Source: Actinomycetota bacterium
GTDB lineage: Bacteria; Actinomycetota; Actinomycetes; UBA12327
Reading direction: 5' to 3'
DNA: 9,349 nucleotides
Assembly: GCA_026392555.1 (NCBI GenBank)
Contig: JAPLBW010000183.1
Span: forward strand, 1 to 9,349
Numbering within the stretch: position 1 is the first letter of the stretch; every line of letters begins with the position of its first letter. Shown here in pieces: positions 5,382-9,349 of this stretch. The translations under genes and the position numbers were made by a program. The notes beneath the pieces were generated by a model. That model ran no database searches, was not told the DNA's origin, and saw only the letters and a list, made by a program, of their open reading frames with translations.

Positions 5382-7870
5382 CTGAACTGAGCCCAGAAGG
5401 CGGCGCAGAACGTTACGACGTTTTTGCCGTGCAAGAAAAGTGGCTCCCGGTGTGGGACGAGCGTGCTCCATTCAAGGCAGGACAACCCGGCGACCCACGT
5501 CCAAAGAAGTACGTGCTCGACATGTTTCCTTACCCATCGGGTGATCTGCACATGGGTCACGCCGAGGCATACGCGATGGGCGATATTCCCGCGCGCTATT
5601 GGTTCTTGAAAGGCTATGACGTCCTGCACCCGATTGGTTGGGATGCGTTTGGTCTTCCTGCGGAAAACGCGGCTATCAAGCGCGGCGCGGATCCAGCGGC
5701 GTGGACCTACGAAAACATTGCCACCCAAAAAGCGTCAATGCGTCGCTATGCCTGTTCGTTTGACTGGGATCGAGTCCTCAATACCTGTGACCCGGAGTAC
5801 TATCACTGGAACCAGTGGCTGTTCTTGCAAATGTTTGAACGTGGGTTGGCCTATCGCAAGCCATCCAATGTCAACTGGTGTCCCAATTGCCAAACCGTGT
5901 TGGCCAATGAGCAGGTTGTGGGTGGTTTGTGCGAACGCTGCGACACGGCAGTAACGAAAAAGAAGCTCACGCAGTGGTATTTCCGCATCACCGACTATGC
6001 CGACCGCTTGCTCGATGACATGACCGAGCTCGAAGGCCAATGGCCCGACAAAGTCTTGACCATGCAGCGCAACTGGATCGGCCGATCCTCTGGTGCCGAG
6101 GTCAATTTCGTTGTTGAAGGTCGTGACGAGCCGATCACGGTGTACACCACGCGCCCCGACACCTTGTTCGGTGCCACATTCTTCGTCGTCGCAGCTGACA
6201 GCGACCTAGCAGCTGAGCTTGCCAGTGAAGCATCGCCTGAGGTCCAAGCTGCATTTGATGCCTACCGTGAGGAAGTCCAAGCCACCGCAGACATTGATCG
6301 CCTCGCCACCGATCGTCCCAAGACCGGTGTGTTCCTCAATCGCTTTGCCATCAACCCAGTCAACGATGAACGACTGCCGATTTACGCCGCCGAATATGTC
6401 TTGTCCGATTACGGCACGGGCGCAATCATGGCCGTGCCTGCTCACGACCAGCGCGACCTCGACTTTGCGCGAGCCTTTGACTTGTCTGTCCGAGTTGTCG
6501 TAGAAACCGACCTCGATGACCCTGCAATATCGGGAGTGGCTACTCCAGGCGATGGAGTCTTGATCAACTCCGGTTCGCTCAATGGTTTGGGTAAGGCCGA
6601 AGCCATTGCCAAGATCACCGCGGAACTTCAAAGCCAAGGCCGAGGACAAGCCGCGAAGAACTACCGACTGCGCGACTGGTTGATTTCTCGTCAGCGGTAC
6701 TGGGGAACCCCTATTCCGATCATTCACTGCCCTGACTGCGGTGAGGTGCCGGTGCCGGCAGAGCAGTTGCCATTGGTGCTGCCCTCCTCTGAAGGCTTGG
6801 ACCTGAGCCCCAAGGGCACCTCGCCGCTGGGTGGTGCAACGGACTGGGTGAATGTGGCCTGTCCGCGTTGTGCCAAGCCTGCCAAGCGTGACACCGACAC
6901 GATGGACACCTTCGTCGACAGCTCGTGGTACTTCCTGCGCTTTTTGTCCCCCCAGCGCGACGACGTCGCTTTCGATCTTGAACAAGCCAAGCAGTGGATG
7001 CCGGTTGATCAATACGTCGGTGGTGTTACCCACGCGATTTTGCACCTGCTCTACGCGCGCTTCTTTACCAAAGTTCTCTATGACCTTGGAATGGTTCCCG
7101 TCGTTGAACCCTTTGCCCGTTTGCTGAACCAAGGCATGGTGCAAATGGATGGTTCAACGATGAGCAAGTCGCGCGGAAACCTCGTGCGGTTAAGCGATGA
7201 ACTGCAATCCCATGGTGTCGACGCGATTCGCCTCACGATGGTCTTTGCCGGTCCGCCAGAAGATGACATTGACTGGGCCGATGTTTCGCCAGCGGGTTCT
7301 GCGAAGTTCTTAGCTCGGGCTTGGCGATTGTCAGGGGAAGTCTCCAGCCCTGTTGACGCCGATGTATCCCAAGGAGACCTGGCTCTTCGTCGCATTACGC
7401 ACCGAGTTATTGACGAAGTCGAGACCGCGATCACGACTTCTCGATTCAATGTGGCCGTGGCCCGCACGATGGAGCTGGTCAATGCCATTCGTAAGGCTGT
7501 TGACACCGGTTGTGGTCCAGCTGACCCAGCGGTGCGCGAAGCAGTCGAAGCTACAGCAGTGATGTTGTCGCTCTTTGCGCCCTACACGGCTGAGGACATG
7601 TGGGACCGCTTAGGCCATGAGCCCTGCGTCGCCTTGACGAACTTTCCGGTCGTTGATCCAGCGCTCCTGGTGCAAGATTTCGTGACTTGTGTTGTGCAAA
7701 TCTCGGGCAAGGTGCGCGAACGGCTGGAAGTGCCGCCCACGATTAGTGCCGATGAGCTCAAGGAATTGGCGTTGTCTAATGCCACGGTGATCGCCGCTCT
7801 TGAGGGACACGAAATCCGCACGGTCATTGTGCGTGAACCCAAACTGGTCAATATCGTTCCGGTGGCCTAA
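5378..7870 (+). CDS. leuS: Leucyl-tRNA synthetase
   Basis: LeuRS charges tRNA-Leu with leucine in the cytoplasm and edits wrong amino acids. The product has 830 residues, complete. The class I signature DLHMGH (HIGH variant, H58-H61) follows YVLDMFPYPSG. Zinc-type cysteine pairs occur at C168/C171 with C185/C188 and at C451/C454 with C495/C498. The CP1 editing domain contains TTRPDTLFGATFFV and GTGAIMAVPAHDQRDLDFA, with D357 and D360 in the conserved HDQRD. DSSWYFLRF and HAILHLLYARFFTK precede the second class I signature TMSKSRGN (594-601), in which the first K of KMSKS is Thr. The anticodon-binding helices and a C-terminal domain ending EPKLVNIVPVA complete the protein. ATG 5378 matches the usual actinobacterial N-terminus (RYDVFAVQEKWLPVWDE). 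The gene may be translated through the overlapping leader ORF. Confidence 0.98.
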   Translation: MTELSPEGGAERYDVFAVQEKWLPVWDERAPFKAGQPGDPRPKKYVLDMFPYPSGDLHMGHAEAYAMGDIPARYWFLKGYDVLHPIGWDAFGLPAENAAIKRGADPAAWTYENIATQKASMRRYACSFDWDRVLNTCDPEYYHWNQWLFLQMFERGLAYRKPSNVNWCPNCQTVLANEQVVGGLCERCDTAVTKKKLTQWYFRITDYADRLLDDMTELEGQWPDKVLTMQRNWIGRSSGAEVNFVVEGRDEPITVYTTRPDTLFGATFFVVAADSDLAAELASEASPEVQAAFDAYREEVQATADIDRLATDRPKTGVFLNRFAINPVNDERLPIYAAEYVLSDYGTGAIMAVPAHDQRDLDFARAFDLSVRVVVETDLDDPAISGVATPGDGVLINSGSLNGLGKAEAIAKITAELQSQGRGQAAKNYRLRDWLISRQRYWGTPIPIIHCPDCGEVPVPAEQLPLVLPSSEGLDLSPKGTSPLGGATDWVNVACPRCAKPAKRDTDTMDTFVDSSWYFLRFLSPQRDDVAFDLEQAKQWMPVDQYVGGVTHAILHLLYARFFTKVLYDLGMVPVVEPFARLLNQGMVQMDGSTMSKSRGNLVRLSDELQSHGVDAIRLTMVFAGPPEDDIDWADVSPAGSAKFLARAWRLSGEVSSPVDADVSQGDLALRRITHRVIDEVETAITTSRFNVAVARTMELVNAIRKAVDTGCGPADPAVREAVEATAVMLSLFAPYTAEDMWDRLGHEPCVALTNFPVVDPALLVQDFVTCVVQISGKVRERLEVPPTISADELKELALSNATVIAALEGHEIRTVIVREPKLVNIVPVA

Positions 7871-7872
7871 CT

Positions 7873-7894
7873 CATCCACAGGGGATGTCATCCC
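7873..7894 (+). terminator. Possible weak terminator after leuS, with two alternative hairpins
   Basis: GGGAT 7882-7886 and ATCCC 7890-7894 form a perfect 5-base stem with a 3-base loop, 11 bases after the leuS stop. CATCC 7873-7877 can compete for the same GGATG (7883-7887), so two mutually exclusive hairpins exist. No T-run follows (only GTCTT), so this would be at best a tailless terminator. The odd palindrome GGGATGTCATCCC could equally be a protein-binding site upstream of comEA. Confidence 0.28.
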
Positions 7895-7914
7895 ACGTCT
7901 TGGCGCAACGGAGT

Positions 7915-7947
7915 TTGTCTGTGACGTAAGTCTTTTAACCTGCGCTC
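7915..7947 (+). promoter_or_regulatory. Candidate comEA promoter, predicted leaderless
   Basis: TAACCT at 7936-7941 fits TANNNT and lies exactly at -12 to -7 relative to the A of the comEA ATG at 7948. TTGTCT at 7915-7920 is a partial -35 (4 of 6 consensus bases) at a short 15-base spacing. No Shine-Dalgarno precedes the ATG (GCGCTC instead), which agrees with a transcript beginning on the start codon. The placement mirrors that at proA. Confidence 0.45.
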
Positions 7948-8637
7948 ATGGTTTCACCGGCGCCGACTGTCCAGCAACGACTACATTCCGTGCTCGGCCT
8001 GCCTCTAGAAACATTGGAGGGTGCACCTCGCGATGTGCCGCCGCCGGGCCGTGGGTTCTCGCGTGCAGTGGCTATCTGTGGAGTGCTGGCAGTAGTTTTT
8101 GCCATTGTCGTTTTCACGCGCAGTCAACCGGTGTCGTCGGGATCGCCAGTGCCACTAGGTGTTCCCCTCAGTGCCAGCCCGTCACCCACCCTCGCCTTCC
8201 TAGTGGTGCAAGTGGTGGGACGGGTGAACAAACCAGGAATCGTGCGACTGCCGCAAGGCGCCCGGGTCGCTGATGCGGTGGCCGCAGCCGGAGGCTTGAC
8301 GCGTCGCACTGATCCAGCCAGCGTCAATCTTGCTCGCCTAGTGGTCGACGGTGAACAAATCGTGATTGCTAATCCATCGGCGGCTTCTGCTCTGCCAGGA
8401 GGGTCATCACCGGGAGCAGGGGCGCAGTCCGGAGGTTCTCGGGGAGCGCTCCTAGATATCAACACAGCCTCCGCAGATCAATTAGAGGACTTGCCCGGGG
8501 TGGGGCCGGTGTTGGCCCAACGCATTGTCGAGCAACGCACGCGGATTGGTCGCTTTACATCCGTGGCGGATTTGCGCCAAGTAAGTGGCATCGGGGCGAA
8601 GAAGTTTGCCGACCTTGCGCCCTTGGTTCGGGTGTGA
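7948..8637 (+). CDS. comEA: ComEA-type DNA-binding competence protein (TM + SLBB + helix-hairpin-helix)
   Basis: ComEA is the membrane-anchored receptor that binds incoming double-stranded DNA outside the cytoplasmic membrane and hands it to ComEC. The 229-residue protein has a Pro-rich cytoplasmic N-terminus (1-38), one transmembrane helix (about 40-57), a Ser/Pro linker, an SLBB domain (about 85-140, VVQVVGRVNKPGIVRLP...GARVADAVAAAGG) and a Gly/Ser linker (141-167). The C-terminal double helix-hairpin-helix domain (168-229) contains LLDINTASADQLEDLPGVG and VSGIGAKKF. This order is the usual actinobacterial ComEA layout. Its stop overlaps the comEC GTG by 4 bases (GTGA), so the two are translated together. 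ATG 7948 gives the full N-terminus and fits a leaderless start. Whether this organism is naturally transformable cannot be told; the genes are common in actinobacteria not known for competence. Confidence 0.94.
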   Translation: MVSPAPTVQQRLHSVLGLPLETLEGAPRDVPPPGRGFSRAVAICGVLAVVFAIVVFTRSQPVSSGSPVPLGVPLSASPSPTLAFLVVQVVGRVNKPGIVRLPQGARVADAVAAAGGLTRRTDPASVNLARLVVDGEQIVIANPSAASALPGGSSPGAGAQSGGSRGALLDINTASADQLEDLPGVGPVLAQRIVEQRTRIGRFTSVADLRQVSGIGAKKFADLAPLVRV

Positions 8638-9349
8638 GTGCTGACTTACGCGTTGTGGTGGTCGCGGCAAGCGCTTGGGCCGGAGCCGCGTTCGGTGTTG
8701 TAGGCAACGGACCTGCGTTCGCGGCTGTCATGGGGCCTATCGCCATCGCGGCCTTCATCCTTTGGTGGCGAGGGTGGAGATCCTTAGCCAGTTGGTTGTT
8801 GATTGGCGTGTTGGTGGGCGGGTGTTTGTGGGTGAGCGCCTGGTCACGTATTGAAGCCAACCGCACATCCGTCGTTCACGCTGTTGCTGCGGATCACCAA
8901 CTCACTCGCGCCACGGTGGTGATCACCTCGGATCCGGTTGCTGTTCGAGACGGCACGGGGGGAGTGGCCACTGGTCGCGGTGTTCGCGTGATGGCTCGCC
9001 TTGAGGTGTTAACCATGGCAAGTCGTCAGCGCCAGGTGCGCTCGCCCGTGATGGTCTTTGCTCCCACTACCTGGCACGACCTCATCCCCGGTGACGTTGT
9101 TCAATCCCTGATCACGTGGGCTCCACCGAGGACTCCTGAACTCGCTGCGGTGGGGTCAACCACGATGTCGCCAACCGTTGTGCATTCAGCTCCGTGGATC
9201 CAACGCGTGGCACAAACACTGCGTGCGGGACTTCGGTCTGCTTGCGAGGGTCAATCAGCTGGTACCGGAGCGGTGTTGGTTCCGGCGTTAGTGGTGGGGG
9301 ACACCTCGACGATGCCTGAATTCCTCGTGGACGATATGCGGGTGAGTGG
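8634..9349 (+). CDS. comEC: ComEC/Rec2 DNA-uptake channel protein, N-terminal part (3' end outside window)
   Basis: ComEC forms the inner-membrane channel through which one DNA strand enters during transformation. The frame opens with GTG 8634, overlapping the comEA TGA as GTGA, and stays open to the window edge: 238 codons plus two bases. Hydrophobic segments lie at about 6-23, 27-45 and 51-70. A soluble OB-fold-like region (DUF4131) spans about 88-170, containing RATVVITSDPV and a VFAPTTWHDLIPGDVV strand pair. The start of the ComEC core follows: LRAGLRSACEG (197-206) and ALVVGDTSTMP (218-228), which closely resembles the GLVVGDTS..P motif of the family. The remaining transmembrane core and, if present, the metallo-beta-lactamase-like domain lie outside. 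No separate Shine-Dalgarno is visible, so it is probably coupled to comEA. In most actinobacteria holA follows comEC. Confidence 0.92.
   Translation, partial: MSADLRVVVVAASAWAGAAFGVVGNGPAFAAVMGPIAIAAFILWWRGWRSLASWLLIGVLVGGCLWVSAWSRIEANRTSVVHAVAADHQLTRATVVITSDPVAVRDGTGGVATGRGVRVMARLEVLTMASRQRQVRSPVMVFAPTTWHDLIPGDVVQSLITWAPPRTPELAAVGSTTMSPTVVHSAPWIQRVAQTLRAGLRSACEGQSAGTGAVLVPALVVGDTSTMPEFLVDDMRVS

Noticed and set aside
6206..7144. 312-codon antisense ORF opposite leuS
   Set aside because: It lies wholly within a clearly conserved leuS coding region, its product has no recognisable motif, and long antisense ORFs are expected from codon bias.
7800..8273. 157-codon + strand ORF bridging leuS and comEA
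   Set aside because: It overlaps both real genes in another frame, has no ribosome binding site, and its Cys/Arg/Ser-rich product looks like off-frame translation.

Overview
The window is a stretch of ordinary chromosomal housekeeping DNA. All supported genes lie on the + strand. Every recognisable product has an actinobacterial flavour: the gene order proA - small membrane protein - nadD - rsfS - histidine phosphatase - tRNA-Ala - leuS - comEA - comEC, the NadD and RsfS sequence style, GTG starts, and -10 boxes of the TANNNT type. GC content looks moderate (my impression is high fifties percent, not computed). That suggests a free-living member of the class Actinomycetes, but I cannot place it lower.

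Layout. 1-228 is the 3' end of a short-chain dehydrogenase that begins before the window. 279-1553 is proA (proline synthesis). 1600-1737 is a 45-residue single-pass membrane protein. 1748-2332 is nadD (NAD synthesis), 2360-2752 is rsfS (ribosome silencing) and 2756-3391 is a histidine-type phosphatase resembling mycobacterial glucosyl-3-phosphoglycerate phosphatase. These last four sit so close together that they are probably one transcript. 3449-3521 is tRNA-Ala with anticodon GGC. 3653-5305 encodes a secreted GH25 muramidase with C-terminal beta domains and a problematic start region. 5378-7870 is leuS. 7948-8637 is comEA, overlapping by 4 bases with comEC, which runs off the right edge. 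No gene-free stretch exceeds about 135 bases.

How it fits together. proA, nadD, rsfS and leuS serve amino-acid and cofactor supply and translation. ComEA and ComEC are the DNA receptor and inner-membrane channel of DNA uptake. The GH25 enzyme is exported and probably acts on peptidoglycan.

I found no mobile element, CRISPR array, defence system or clearly new multi-gene system. The points worth a second look concern gene starts: (i) a strong Shine-Dalgarno plus ATG at 3561 opens a frame that is not the GH25 frame; (ii) an 8-codon leader ORF overlaps the leuS start by ATGA; (iii) proA and comEA each carry TANNNT at exactly -12 to -7 from the start codon, suggesting leaderless mRNAs; (iv) the small proA-nadD membrane protein is easily missed by gene callers.
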